From: Desmodus rotundus
Taxonomy: Eukaryota; Chordata; Mammalia; Chiroptera; Phyllostomidae
NCBI RefSeq assembly: GCF_022682495.2
Contig: NC_071392.1
Location: forward strand, 70,206,097 to 70,270,096
DNA: 64,000 bases
Reading direction: 5' to 3'
A model generated the notes under the pieces. It ran no database searches. It was not told where the DNA came from and saw nothing but the letters and a program-made list of their open reading frames with translations. The position numbers were made by a program, and so were the translations under genes. This document shows, piece by piece, positions 32,577-44,756 of the stretch. Numbering within the stretch: position 1 is the stretch's first letter; each line of letters opens with the position of its first letter.

Positions 32577-33540
32577 AAATTGCCATTTATATCCACCAGT
32601 AAAACCTTATTTATTCACCCTAAATTCAGTTGAAGAAGCAGAACTCTCACTCTTATTGTCCATGCTTCCCACACTGCCAACGTGTTCTCCAACTGTAAAA
32701 CTTTTGTGTTTTATTCAGCTCTTTGCACACTTATAATTTTTTCCCTGATAATTTAATTTAATCCATCAATTCCTTTGTACTCTATTCACACATTCCTTGT
32801 CTAGGCCTTAGCTATTTCATGCTTGGACTCATTCAATAAAAACATTGATATCTGCTATGAATTTTTTGAGTATTACACATACAGAGATGAACATATCGTA
32901 GTCTCAATATAGATAGAACTTTAAGCTTTGTGAGAAATGATTTCATTTAAAACAGTCAGCAACATCTATATTTAGGTGGAGATTGTAATTTGTCTTGGAG
33001 CAGCTTTTACTTGCTCTTGAAAGCATCATTTCAGTAGTCATGGTTGTGCTTATATAAAATGTCATCACTCGTTGCTGTGGAAATAAGTGATAATAGCAGC
33101 TTAATGAAGTCATGCCTTCCTATCATAGTATCCTTATTTCAGAATAAACCATTAGAGGTGTCTCCCCTGGGAACAAGAAAATTGAGATATCAACCTTGTA
33201 TTTGGGGTATTCAGTATTATTAGAACTTCTCATATTAATCGTGTGATTCCAATTGAGGTTTTCTGGCAGGAAAGAACACTACCAGCCATCTTGGTTTGTC
33301 TGGGACTGAGCAGTTTCTCAAGATGCAGGATGTTCAGTGCTACAACTGAGTAAGTTTGGGACAGATCAGAATTAACTGATGACTCTGTCATCTGAAGGAA
33401 GGGCCAGTCTGAATTGTTGATCCAAGTTTCTTTCTAAGGCCTACAAACTCAACACTCTTCAGGGGTCCAGGCAGATAATGTAAATATGTACAGTGACTGA
33501 TTATAAGATGCAAGGAAATGGTGTTATCTGTGGAGGGTAC
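32577..33540. other. No recognisable feature
   Basis: AT-rich flank of the L1 insertion; no gene or repeat recognised. Confidence 0.45.
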
Positions 33541-33930
33541 AGATCACAGTTTACTCAGGCTACCTTAATAAAGTACCACAACCTGGGTGGCTTAAACAAC
33601 ACACATGTATTGTGTCAGAGTTTTGGAAGCCAGAAGTCTAAAATCAGGTTTAAGCAGGTTTGATTCCTAAGGCCTCTGTTCTAGGCCTCTCTCTCTGGCT
33701 TATAGATGACCATCTTCTGTGTTTCTTCACACCATCTTCCTTGGATGCATATCTCTGTGTTCAAATTTCCCCCTTAAAAAGATGCCAGTTGTATTGCTTC
33801 ATAGCCCAACGTAATGACCTCAACTTAACTTGATCTTGTCTAAAAGACCAAATAAGGTCATATTCTAAGGTACTATTGGTTAGGATTTTAACATAGGGAA
33901 TATTGAGGGGACAGAATTCAATACCTGCCA
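33541..33930 (-). mobile_element. ERVL-MaLR (MLT1-like) LTR, antisense
   Basis: Plus strand runs CACAACCTGGGTGGCTTAAA, GAAGCCAGAAGTCTAAAATC and a final GGGGACAGAATTCAATACC: the reverse complement of the MaLR-type LTR order. It is an old solo LTR with no internal retroviral region and no coding potential. Confidence 0.6.
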
Positions 33931-34429
33931 TTCATATTAAACAATATTTAAGAGTGATGGCAAATGAAAACCATTCTACATGTTGTGTGATCAACAGTTT
34001 CCTACCACTGGCCTAAACTGTTTTCCAGGAAGGCTGATTCCAGCACAGTAGTAGCTGAAGTAGCACTCCTGGACCAAGCTCTCTTGGGGTAGTGGTATAC
34101 TTTGAAAACAGTGACTTAGCCAGTTAGTACAGTCTTTAGTTGTAAATGTTTAGTTGTAAGCTTGTGAGCCTAAACTTCCTCGAAGATTTATAACACTACT
34201 CTTGGAACTAGACAGCATATGCTTCACTATGCTGGTAGGCAAGGATGTGCTAATCATGGAAGATGAGTTTTTTTCAACAGCAATATGTAAAAAATCAAAT
34301 AGAAGCCATGGCACAAGAGAAGATATCATATATGAAAGAAATAAGGAATGAATTAGTTCTTATAGTGCTTTCCCTCTTTGGCATTTGGACTCAGGCATGA
34401 TCCTTACCTTAGTTTTTTATTTCTATGTA

Positions 34430-34985
34430 AAAATGTAGAGTCTTAGAACAATACCCATTTATTAGCTCACTGTTCTACAGGTCAGAAGTCTGGGCAAAGC
34501 ATGACTGGATTCCCTGCTGGAGGGGATCTCACAAAGCTGAAATCCTGGTATTTACCAAACTGGGCTCTTATCTGGATATTCTGGAGAAGAATCTGCTTCA
34601 AACCTCATCTGAGTTGGCGGAATTCAGTGCCTTGCAGCTGCAGAGCTGAGGTTCATGCTTCCTTACTATCTATTGGCCAGAGGGCTTTTTCAACTACTTA
34701 ATCATTTCAACTCTCTTCAAACCAGCAATGACACGTCAAGTCTTTCTCTTGCTGTATCTCATTCTGCCTTCCTCTTCTGCTTTTAAGGGTTTATGTGATT
34801 AGATTAGCCTCCTGGATAATCCAGGTCAACTAAGTGTTAACCTAAGATCAACTAATCAGTAACCTTAATTACATCTGCAAAGCCCCTCTTGCTGTGCAAT
34901 ATAACATATTCATGGGCATATTTTATCAAAATCACAATCCCTGAAGTTAGGGCAAGAAATCTTGGAAGCCATTTTTAGAATTTTG
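34430..34985 (-). repeat. Ancient LTR-like repeat, probably ERVL-related
   Basis: Segments TACAGGTCAGAAGTCTGGGC, GAATTCAGTGCCTTGCAGC and CCTTAATTACATCTGCAAAG follow the order of an old mammal-wide LTR-type repeat, here antisense. The family name is uncertain. Confidence 0.45.
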
Positions 34986-35188
34986 CCTTCTATAGACCCT
35001 TCAGAATGAGCAAGCCTCTCAGATACTCTCTCTTAGCACATTGAGATTGTATTATCCCACATGAATTCAGAGAAGTTATTTTAATAGGAGCATTTCCCAC
35101 TGTTACTCCTGGCCTCCAGAGAAGAACTATTCCAGAGATCTTCAGGAATGCTGATGCTCCCCTTACTAGTGTACTACTCAAAGCTTTT

Positions 35189-37119
35189 TTAAAAAAATAT
35201 ATTTATTAATTATACTATTACAGTTGTCTCATTTCCCCCCCTTCACTCTACTCCATCCTGCCCACCCTCTCCCTCCCACATTCCCCCCCTATAGTTCATG
35301 TCCATGGGTTATACATATAGGTTCTTTGGCTTCTACATTTCCTATACTATTCTTACCCTCCCCCTGTCTATTTTCTACCTACCATTTATGCTACTTATTC
35401 TCTGTACCTTTCCCCCCTCTCTTCCCTTCCCACTCCCCTATTGATAACCCTCCATGTGATCTCCATTTCTGTGGTTCTGTTTCTGTTCTAGTTGTTTGCT
35501 TAGTTTGCTTTTGTTTTTGTTTTAGGTGTGGTTGTTAATAACTGTGAATTTGCTGTCATTTTACTGTTCATATTTTTTATCTTCTTTTTCTTAGGTAAAT
35601 CCCTTTAACATTTCACATAATAAGGGCTTGGTGATGATGAACTCCTTTGACTTGACCTTATCTAAGAAACACTTTATCTGCCCTTCCATTGTAAATGATA
35701 GCTTTGTTTGATAGAGCAATGTAGGATGTAGGTCCTTGCCTTTCTTAAGTTGGAATACTTCTTTCCAGCCCCTTCTTGCCTGTAAGGTCTCTTTGGAGAA
35801 ATCAGCTGACAGTCTTATGGGAACTCCTTTGTAGGTAACTGTCTTCTTTTCTCTTGCTGCTTCTAAGATTCTCTCCTTCTGTTTCATCTTGGGTAATGTA
35901 ATTACAATGTGCCTTGGTGTGTTCCTCCTTGAGTCCAGCTTCTTTGGGACTCTCTGATGAGGGAAGTGCCAGATGAGGGAAGTTCTCCTTCCTTATTTGT
36001 TCAAATAAGTTTTCAATTTTTTGCTCTTCCTCTTCTCCTTCTGGTACCCCTATAATTCGGATGTTGGAACATTGAAAGATGTCCTGGAGGTTCCTAAGCC
36101 TCTCCTCATTTTTTCTGAATTCTTGTTTCTTCATTGTGTTCTGGTTGAATGTTTCTTTCTTCCTTCTGGTCCACACCATTGATTTGAGTCCCAGTTTCCT
36201 TCCCATCACTATTAGTTTCCTGCATATTTTCCTTTGTCTCTCTTAGCATAGCCTTCATTTTTTCATATAGTTTGCTACCAAATTCAACCAATTCTCTGAG
36301 CTTCCTGATTATCAGTGTTTTGAACTGTGCATCTGATAGGTTGGCTATCTCTTCATTGCTTAGTTGTATTTTTTCTGGAGGTTTGATCTGTTCTTTCATT
36401 TGGGCCATTTTTTTTGTTTTGGTGTGCCTGTTATGTAAAGGGGTGGAGCCTTAGGTGTTCACCAGGGCAGGGTAACACTGGTCGCTTTGCTGTGGCGCTG
36501 TATGTGTGGGAGGGGCCGAGAGGGAGCAATGGCGCTTGCTCTACTCCCTGCTGGTTTTCAGTCACTCCCTCCGCTACCCACAATCAAACTGGGCCCCTCT
36601 GGTGCTGATTCCCAAGTGGGTGGGCTTGTGCATGCTCTAGGCCTCTGTGGGTCTCTCCAACGAACTCTCCTGTGAGTCTGGGAGTTTCTCCCACTGCCGC
36701 CTCAACCCCCATGGGTGTTTTCAATCAGAGGTTTGAGGCTTTATTTCCCCTCGCCGGAGCCCTGGGTTGTGTGGTCTGTTTTGCTCCCCTGCCATTCCTC
36801 TTGGTTTATCTATGTGTGAATGTGGGGCTTCAGGGTCTGCTAGCTGCAGCCTGGCCTGCCCCGTTCTACAGTCCGCCACATCGCTGGTTCTGCCAGCTGC
36901 CGCCTTGTTGCGAGTCCTCTCTACCCCAGCTGCCCATCTCCGCCCCTCCTACCAGTCTGGGTGAATGTTTCTTCTTTATCTCCTTGATTGTCAGACTTCC
37001 ATACAGTTCAATTTCCTGTCAGTTCTGGTTGTTTTTTGTTTTTAAATTGTTGTTGTCCTTCTTTTGGTTGTGTGAGGAGGCACAGTGTGTCTACCTATGC
37101 CTCCATCTTGGCCGGAACT
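35189..37119 (-). mobile_element. HAL1-D, full-length half-L1, decayed
   Basis: A 1,931-bp minus-strand element with the perfect 12-bp duplication CTCAAAGCTTTT (35177-35188 and 37120-37131). The nick site CTTTT/A fits L1 endonuclease. Parts: 5' UTR of 711 bp, frameshifted ORF1 (36408-35591) and 402-bp 3' UTR. It carries the 39-bp segment (37033-37071) between two GGTTGT repeats, like HAL1-A. Confidence 0.9.
35591..36408 (-). pseudogene. HAL1-D ORF1 remnant, two frameshifts
   Basis: Starts MAQMKEQIKPPEKIQLS, the same start as HAL1-B. The reading passes through three frames: N-terminal part 36408-36106, middle part near 36110-35960 (NIRIIGVPEGEEEEQ, NLFEQIRKENFP) and C-terminal part 35887-35591 (YKGVPIRLSADFSKET). 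A small rearrangement at about 35955-35985, with GATGAGGGAAGT duplicated in place of the DFQEVQE coding stretch, accounts for the second frame break. It cannot encode a full ORF1p. Confidence 0.85.
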
Positions 37120-37131
37120 CTCAAAGCTTTT

Positions 37132-39704
37132 ATAAAAGAAGTGCCTCCCAGACCTTTCCTGGGGACATAATTAGAAGATGGATGATTATAAAGTCACTAC
37201 ATCATTCCAATTTCCTTAAATATTTAATATCTTATTCTACAAAATACCTGGTAATTCTAGTTTTTCAACTTCAATTATCATAAATCACATTTGATTCTAA
37301 ATTCAGTCAAGCCATTGAACCCACAGAGTCAATCCAATCAAATGCACTGAGCCAATCCAAATTTAACATAGTAAATTAAAAAATTCTGGTTAATCCCCTC
37401 ATATGATAAATTTGGCCTCATTCAGTACTATATTTCTTCTACCCAATCCAAACTCTTAGACTTCATTATGATAACATTCCTCGGATTTTTTTATATTGGC
37501 AAAATTTTGCAATGTTGTGATGCACTTCCTCCCAGGACATACTTTCTGCCCAACACCTTGGATATTAATATAGTCATAGGTCAGGAATAATGAGAAGAAG
37601 AAGAAGGTTAAGGTTTTCTTGCAAGGCAGCTTGTTTGGAAAGATCATTACAGGTTCTTTAGGCAAGAAGAGTTTGATCACCTTAGACAGAGAGAATGGGC
37701 TATTTCTACTGTATTAGGAGGCACCCCAGAATTTGGAGGTTAAGGTCCCTAGCTTCTCTGTAACTTACCCAGGTGCTCTTACTCCAAATTTTATGGTTTC
37801 AGCTCTTTCCCAATAAGTGCTGTAACTTTAACATAAGCAATTCTGTGGCGTTGAATTCTATGTACATTATGACTACCTGTAGAATTAGTCCTTGGGTTTT
37901 CAGAAATCTCAACCATGTAGCTGTAGGATGTAAGGAAGCTTTCTGGTTTATTTGTTTGACCTTGGACTTGGAATTTAAAACTTTAAGCTCATTATTTTAT
38001 TTTTTCCAAGTTGTCAGAAGCAACCAAACAAACCCACAGCTCTACACACTATTTCCACTAAAAACCTGGCATTCCATAGGCACTTAACTTCAGATGACAG
38101 AAGGTAATCTTATAGCTCACACCTGTGGCTGGGAATGGGGTTTTTCCAACCCAAACTACATGACCAAGAATGAGTAGGGAGTGAATTCTTTCATGAGAAA
38201 CCAGGATATTGTTGGTGGGATAGGGTAGGAATGAAAGCCCAGACAAATATCTGGCCACCCTGTCCATAACCAATCTTTTATCTCCAAAATTGACTGTAAA
38301 ATGTAATGTACTATTGCCATTACTTAGAAGATACACCTCTGAGAACAAGACTAGAATGGAGCAGGTCAGAGGCTAAGAAATGGAATAGGGCAAAGAGAAG
38401 GTAAGGAGACCTGGTGTTTAAAAGATTAGAAGAGACCAACAAGAAGAGGAAATTGCAGAATAGCTAGGCTGGAGTGAAGACAGAGGCTCTGCCTATTCTG
38501 CAATTTTATTTAGAACTGTATCTAATAACACAAGCAAATTTCTTCATATCCACTGCAGCATTAAGTTTTCAGTATAGTAGACACAATTCTTTACCTTTTA
38601 AACATATTCTAAGATTTGCAAAAAAAATGGTGTTAGATCCTATAATTTGAATGACATATAAGTGAATTTTTATATTCTGATACCATTTGACTAATAAGTA
38701 ATAATGCTATTCTATTTTATTAATCATTGCTTTCACCCTATTTTATTTTTGTATTGGAGTGGAATCTATGTTACTTTTTTGAGGAATCCCACTAACCTTT
38801 CTGCTTATCACATGTCACAATTATTTCCAGGATATTGAAAGTTTTGAAGTTATTTTCCAAATGGTGGTATCATAATAATAAATATTATTTTAAATCCTCA
38901 TATCTAGGATAGATTTCAGGAACTTCCCATAACTCAAGTCATAGGATTTGGGGGACCTCCTACAAAGTGGCCCACCATTGGCAAGTGCTAACCAAGTCTC
39001 CTGCCATTCCCAAAAACTTGAGTATTTTCTATGAAGTCTCAGAGTAGAGATTTTTGATTCTTGTGTAGACTTAAATTGGATGAGCTGGGTGAAAGAAGCA
39101 TCTGGTTTTAACTTCTGTTTTCTGAAGTTTTACTGGAGGGATTTTTATAACAGTGCATTTAGCCTCATTTTCATTTGTCAGTGTCACGCTCTTCATGGGA
39201 GTCTGAAGTTTACCTTCTGTGACCTGCTGATCTTTTAGCAGAGCTAAATAGAAAAATACCTTTCTAGGCTTGCAGGTTAGCTAATATCTTCAAGAAATAA
39301 ACACTATACACATGCTGTTAAATGCCCAAATTCCCATTTTGCTTAATTATCAGGTTCACCCAGATAATATCACATTTTACAGTATTTTAAAAGAGACAGC
39401 TCTAATATATTGGCATTTCAAACTTTCTGTGCCACTTAATGCCATATTTGTATATTGCAGACAATTGTGAAGGTACTTGAACTTTAGGCCAAGCAGTTTG
39501 TATTTAATTTGGTATGGAATGGACCAGTAAGATACGATAAAATGCTTTAATGATAAAATAATACTAAATGTGATTCAATCTTTTCTATATCAAGACATCC
39601 CTTGAATTTTTAAACAGACTGTTCTATGTCTGATAGGATCTATTCTCTTCTTCCTCTACAGAAATGGAATTTTCAGTGGACCACATGACCAACCAGCCAG
39701 CCAT
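37132..39704. other. No recognisable feature
   Basis: About 2.6 kb of AT-rich DNA with short featureless open frames (up to 104 codons). No known repeat or exon recognised. Confidence 0.4.
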
Positions 39705-39908
39705 ATTTTTAAATATATATATACATATATATATAGATTAATTTTTAGAGAGACAGAAGAAGGTGGGGGTAGAGAAATATTGATTTGCTGTTCCACTTAT
39801 TTATTCATTCATTGGTTGATTCTGGTATGTGCCCTGACCTGGGATCAGACCTGCAACCTTGGTGTATCAGGCCAATGCTCTAACCAGTTGAGCTACCCAG
39901 TCAGAGCC
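39705..39908 (-). mobile_element. Ves SINE, antisense
   Basis: TA-rich tail (39710-39740), AGAGAGACAGAAGAAGG, TATGTGCCCTGACCTGGGAT and AACCAGTTGAGCTACCCAG. A possible AGCCAGCC duplication lies at 39695-39702 and 39905-39912, although the SINE head itself may account for part of it. Confidence 0.88.
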
Positions 39909-40330
39909 AGCCTTCTTTATATTTAAATGTGCACATGTGAATCAGTCCTTACCAAGATATAGCACTTAAAGGGAAGGAGCTTTCCTTCTTTGGCCTCTTC
40001 TTTGCTCCTGCTGCATGGGATGTAGATAGGGTGGTAAGGCATCTTTGACCTGCAGCTGCTCCAGGGAGGCAAGAGGAGCAACAAGAAAAATGGAAACCTT
40101 CTGGACTACTTGAAATCTGACCGTTACAAAGAAAGAAATAAACTGCTATTCTTTCTGAGTCTTTATAAATATTGGAAGTTGGATTTATATCATAAGTAAT
40201 TCAATCTGGTTTACCATGTGTAAAAACTATTCTAAAGAATGTCCCCTGTGAAGAACAATACAAAGTATACATATAGCAGCTTTAGTAGAAAATAACCTCT
40301 GATGATATTGCCTCTTTCTGTGTATTATTT

Positions 40331-40580
40331 CTTTATTTACTTATTTAGTTATTTTATCCTCACCTGAGGACATGCTTATTGACTTTAGAGACAGGGTAAG
40401 GGAGGGAGGGAGAGAAGGAAACATCCATGTGAGAGACAAACATCAATTAGTTGTCTCTTGTATGTACCCCAACCAGGGATCAAACCTGCAACCTGGGCAT
40501 GTGTCCCGACTGGGAATTGAACATGCAACTTTTTGGTTTACAAGACATTGCTCCAACCAATTGAGCCACACCAGCCAAAG
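40331..40580 (-). mobile_element. Ves SINE, antisense, with 13-bp TSD
   Basis: TATTGACTTTAGAGACAGGG tail complement, two GGGATCAAACC / GGGAATTGAAC blocks, and an AATTGAGCCACACCAGCC head complement. The duplication CTGTGT[A/G]TTATTT (12 of 13) lies at 40318-40330 and 40581-40593. Confidence 0.92.
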
Positions 40581-40593
40581 CTGTGTGTTATTT

Positions 40594-41284
40594 ATAGCAA
40601 TGAAAACCATAGTTATGCAGAATGTATGTTGTATAATTTCACCATACCCTCTTTCCAAAAGCTCATTTACTCCTGTGCTAACTTCATAATATTACTTGTC
40701 ATTTCCATGTCCACTTTTAATATCATTACTTAACATTTTACTTAAATCGACTTTTTATAACTAATTTAAATAGAAGTTGATATGACTTGGAGTAAGTAGA
40801 GGACATTTATAAAATTAAACGCCTTGAAAACACTAAAAAATTAAGTTATGGCAAAATATTATTGCCTTCCAAAGGCTTTGGGCCTGAGGCCTGGTATCTA
40901 TTTATCTAAAGAGATCAGTTAGATTTAAAGATATGTTAAGACACATTAGCAAGAAATTAAGACTTTCTCTTTGATATAATCAAGGGGAAAATGTTTCAAA
41001 AAACTTTATTTCTATGTGATTAAATTTTATATAAGGCTGGATGAAACTTAATATCATTCAGGAATACCCATCTTGCACTTCAGAAAATGCTGCCCTTTGA
41101 TTCTGTTCTTCATAAATAAATAAGAGATAGTAATAATCAGAAAATTTGTTGAGTGGTTGGGTGTCAGGTGCATTGTGCAATGTGGTTTCACTCTGTTCCT
41201 ACATAATCCCTTGCTCTGAAATGAGATCTGAAGATAGTCAACTACCTACACTCCAGGGGTCCTTACTACTTGTTATTTCTTCTC
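40594..41284. other. No recognisable feature
   Basis: AT-rich; nothing recognised. Confidence 0.45.
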
Positions 41285-41735
41285 ATATTTTTTTTATTGT
41301 TCTTCAATTACAGTTGTCCCACTTTTTCCCCACTACTCTCCCTTCCCCACCCCCTGGGTCCCACAGTCAATCCCCACCCCATTGTCCATGCCCATTGGTC
41401 CTTTATACATGTTCCTTGACTTGCCCCTTCCCCTTCTTTCCACCATTGACCCCTTCACGTCTCCACTCTGGTCACTGTCAAGTTTGTTCTTTATTTCCAT
41501 GTCTCTGGTTCTATTTTGCTTGCTTGTTTGTTTTGTTGAGTAGGATCCACTTATAGGAGATTATATGGTATTTGTCTTTTACCGCCTGGCTTATTTCACT
41601 TAGCATAATGCACTTCAGTTCCATCCATGCTGTCGTGAAGGGCAGGAGTTCCTTCTATCTGCTGCATAATATTCTATTGTATAAATGTACCACAGTTTTT
41701 TGATCCACTCATTTACTGATGGGCATTTTGCTTTT
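41285..41735 (-). mobile_element. 5'-truncated L1 3' end, antisense
   Basis: Begins with a T-run and ATTGTTCTTCAATTACAGTT, the reverse complement of the L1 terminal motif. It continues through the 3' UTR into the ORF2 tail (CATAATATTCTATTGTATAA, TTTTTTGATCCACTCATTTA). Similar to the young L1 of this window, with moderate divergence. The 136-codon plus-strand frame here is an L1 shadow. Confidence 0.85.
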
Positions 41736-43119
41736 AAAATAGATATTAAATCATTTTAAAAAGTAATTTTAGTGTATCAATATGTGACCCCACAAGAAAA
41801 ATCATGACTTCATTGTGGTATAGCCTAACATGAAAATAAGGAGCAAACCAGTTAAGCTTGAGTGGTCATTTAACCTTGGACATGAAAATAATAGCATCAT
41901 TAAAGAACAAAATAAAAAGAGAGTGGACCATTTTACAAGCAAATATAGATTTAATTTGAATTGTTTCTGATTACAGAGCAATCTTTCCAAGTTTTTGAGT
42001 TTCTTGTTGGAAACTGAGAAAACAATGGTGTGTTTTTGCTAAAATGGTGTGTAAATGTGCTACCTACAAAAATGGGGCTTAACAGTGCCCCTGTAAAAAA
42101 AAAAAAAAAGCACAGTGTGGGCAGATATTTTAGGAGCTTCCCAACAGGGATCTTCTTAGGTTCTGGGTCACCAAGAAAGAGTTGATAACGTATTGGTATA
42201 AAGTTGCCATTAACAGGAAGTTTGGCACATTCTGAAGCATTTTTTAATATCCATAGCACACATCTTGTGAGCATTTCTAGTTGTAATTCAAAGCTCTGCA
42301 TTCACAAGAAAAGTCTTTTTTTTTTTCATAATGTTTATCTAACATTTGGGGGTTTCATTTTGTCTGATCCTACATATAGCACTTGATATTAGCCATCCCT
42401 CAGGTAAGAAACCTAAAAAAAGTTTCTTTGTTTTCATTCTAAAATTCTTCTGGATTTGCTCAAAACCATGATGCTTTCTTTTCTTCTGGTATTACAGGTA
42501 GACCTAACTTTTTTTCCTTAAGTATTGCTATATAACTGAATTCTAGCCAATCAGGTGCAGAAGGGCTATACACCACTTTCAGGTTAATCCACAGGGGCAA
42601 CTGTATGATCTTCCTTGCTTTCTCTCTTCCTCTGCCAGCCAACTAGGTTTGGAGAATCCAATTGATTGAGGTCTATTAGTTCATAGGAGATGGTAGGACT
42701 ACAATATAAAGGGCTTATGTCCCTGAATGACTTCATGGAGCAAAATTCCCACCCACATACACTGATTGGACTTTATGTGTTTAAGAAATAAACTTTAATT
42801 TTATTCATCCACTGATATTTTGAGGTTATCCTGAGACATATCTAGTCATATCTAATGCAGTTAGATATGATTAAAAGTATCACATAATAGATGATAAATT
42901 TGAAGGTAAGACAGAATTGGTCCCCAGTTCTCAACCCAGGCAACCTCAATCCCACCAGATCCTGATATGGCCCATGTAACACACAGCCACCTTCCTGCTA
43001 CAGACAGAAAGCAGGAAGGAGAGCAATGCCCTTTCTGCATTATGCTCCCAGACTTTAGTATCAACACCTCTCCAGCCCACAATCTCAAGATTTTGAGAGA
43101 AAAGACTTAAAATAGTCCA
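41736..43119. other. No assigned feature
   Basis: Mostly AT-rich. It contains an A-run at 42094-42109 and a 116-codon minus-strand open frame (42301-41951) that reads through that run. I do not recognise the frame; see findings. Confidence 0.4.
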
Positions 43120-43322
43120 GCTCTGATCGGTGTTGCTCAGTTGGTTGAGCATCATGCTGAAAAGCAAAAGTTTGTCAGTTTGATTCCCTGTCAGGGCACA
43201 TACCTGGGTTGCTGGTTCAGTCCTGAGCTGGGACACATGTGAAAAGGCAACCCATTGATGTTTCTCTCCCTCTTTTTCTCTCTCCATTCCCCTCTCTCTA
43301 AAAAACAAATAAATATTTTTTT
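43120..43322 (+). mobile_element. Ves SINE
   Basis: Head GCTCTGATCGGTGTTGCTCA, TTTGATTCCCTGTCAGGGCA B-box region, CAACCCATTGATGTTTCTC, and the CTCTCTAAAAAACAAATAAA tail. Confidence 0.9.
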
Positions 43323-43501
43323 AAGTCCAAAATCCTTATATTATACATGAAAAATTGACACTTGGAGAGTTTAAATAATTTGCTCAAGATTACTTAAATC
43401 AAGATGGCAAACTAAATCACCTATTTGTAGTTCAGGTAATTCAAATGCACAGGTCATTAAGAGCATTTCTATTCTGAAGTGCATCAAGGTAATTATACGT
43501 T

Positions 43502-44096
43502 TGGTGTTTCAGGATTCTTAGGGTATTATCCCAGCAGCAGAGTTGCTGGGTCAAAGGGCAGTTCCATTTTTAGTTTTCTGAGGAAATTCCATACTGTTCA
43601 TAGCAGCACAATTTACAATAGCCAAGTACTGGAAGCAACCTAAGTGCCCATCAGCAAATGAATGGATCAAAAAACTATGGTACATTTATACAATGGAATT
43701 CTACACAGCAGAGAGAAAGAAGGAGCTTATACCCTTTGCAACAGCATGGATGGAACTGGAGAGCATTATGCTAAGTGAAATAAGCCAGGCGGTGAGGGAC
43801 ATATACCATATGATCTCACCTTTAACTGGAACATAATCAACAGAAGAAAAAAAAACAAACAAAATATAACCAGAGACATTGAAGTTAAGAGCAATCTAAC
43901 AATAGCCAGAGGGGAGTGGGGAGGAGATAATGGGGGAGAGGGGTTTTCAGGAACTACTATAAAGGACAAAACCAAGGGAGAGGATGGAGGCGGGGAGGGA
44001 GGTGGGTTTGGCTGGGGTGGGGTGGAGGGATGGGGAGAAAATGCAGACAACTAATTGAACAACAATAAAGAAAATTTAAAAAATTTAAAAATTAAA
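43502..44096 (+). mobile_element. 5'-inverted (twin-primed) young L1
   Basis: 43502-43596 is the reverse complement of L1 ORF2 (AGGGTATTATCCCAGCAGC, CCATTTTTAGTTTTCTGAGG), equivalent to about 31914-32009 of the full-length L1. From 43597 the sense L1 resumes (CATAGCAGCACAATTTACAA) through ORF2 end and G-rich 3' UTR to the A-rich tail. This head-inverted arrangement, with a few dozen bases lost at the join, is the usual twin-priming product. It is very similar to the full-length L1, so recent. Confidence 0.88.
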
Positions 44097-44189
44097 AAAA
44101 ACTATGAAATCAATGAGCTAGACAATTGTAAAGAAAAAAGATAATTATAGGTTATTAGTTCTTAAATTTACTTAAATAAATATCTGTGG

Positions 44190-44715
44190 TAGATTAAAAA
44201 TAATCTGAAATTCTTAGCTTCTCCCCTCCATTGAGAGTTTAAATACCCTCCCCTTAAATTGGGCAGGTTTTTGTGAGTTGTTTGACCAATAGAATGTAGC
44301 AGGAGGGATTTCTAAAATTAGGTAATAAAAATCCTTGAAGCTTCCACCAGATTCTTTTGGAACACTCTTATGGCGACTCTGACTCTTCGTTTAAGTAGTT
44401 TGACTACTCTGAGCCTGTCAGCTATAATTATCACATGTAGGACCTCTAGCCAATTATTCCAGCTGAGCCCAGTTTTCCAACCATCTCTGCCAATGTGCCA
44501 ACCACGGAAGTGAAGCCATCTTGGACTCCCCAGATCAGCTTATTTGTCAGCTGAAAAACCACAACTTGACCTCAGTTGACGTTACACAGAGCAGAATTGC
44601 CCAGCTGAGTCCTGCCTGAATTTCTGATTCAAGAAATCATGAGATGATAAAATAAATAATGGTTATTTTAAGCAGCTAAATTTTGTTGTATCTGGTTTTA
44701 TACCAATAGATAAAC
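44190..44715 (+). mobile_element. MLT1-like (ERVL-MaLR) LTR, sense
   Basis: Ends with AAATAAATAATGGTTATTTT, AAGCAGCTAAATTTTG and an ACCAATAGATAA close, the typical MLT1 3' end. CCCAGCTGAGTCCTGCCTG and AGAAATCATGAGATGAT lie just before it. An old solo LTR without internal genes. Confidence 0.6.
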
Positions 44716-44756
44716 AAAACATCGAGTGTATAAAATATTCTCTCTACTATGCATTG

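Noticed and set aside
36672..37283. 203-codon plus-strand open frame
   Set aside because: Antisense of the HAL1-D 5' UTR continuing into the flank; same reasoning as for HAL1-B.
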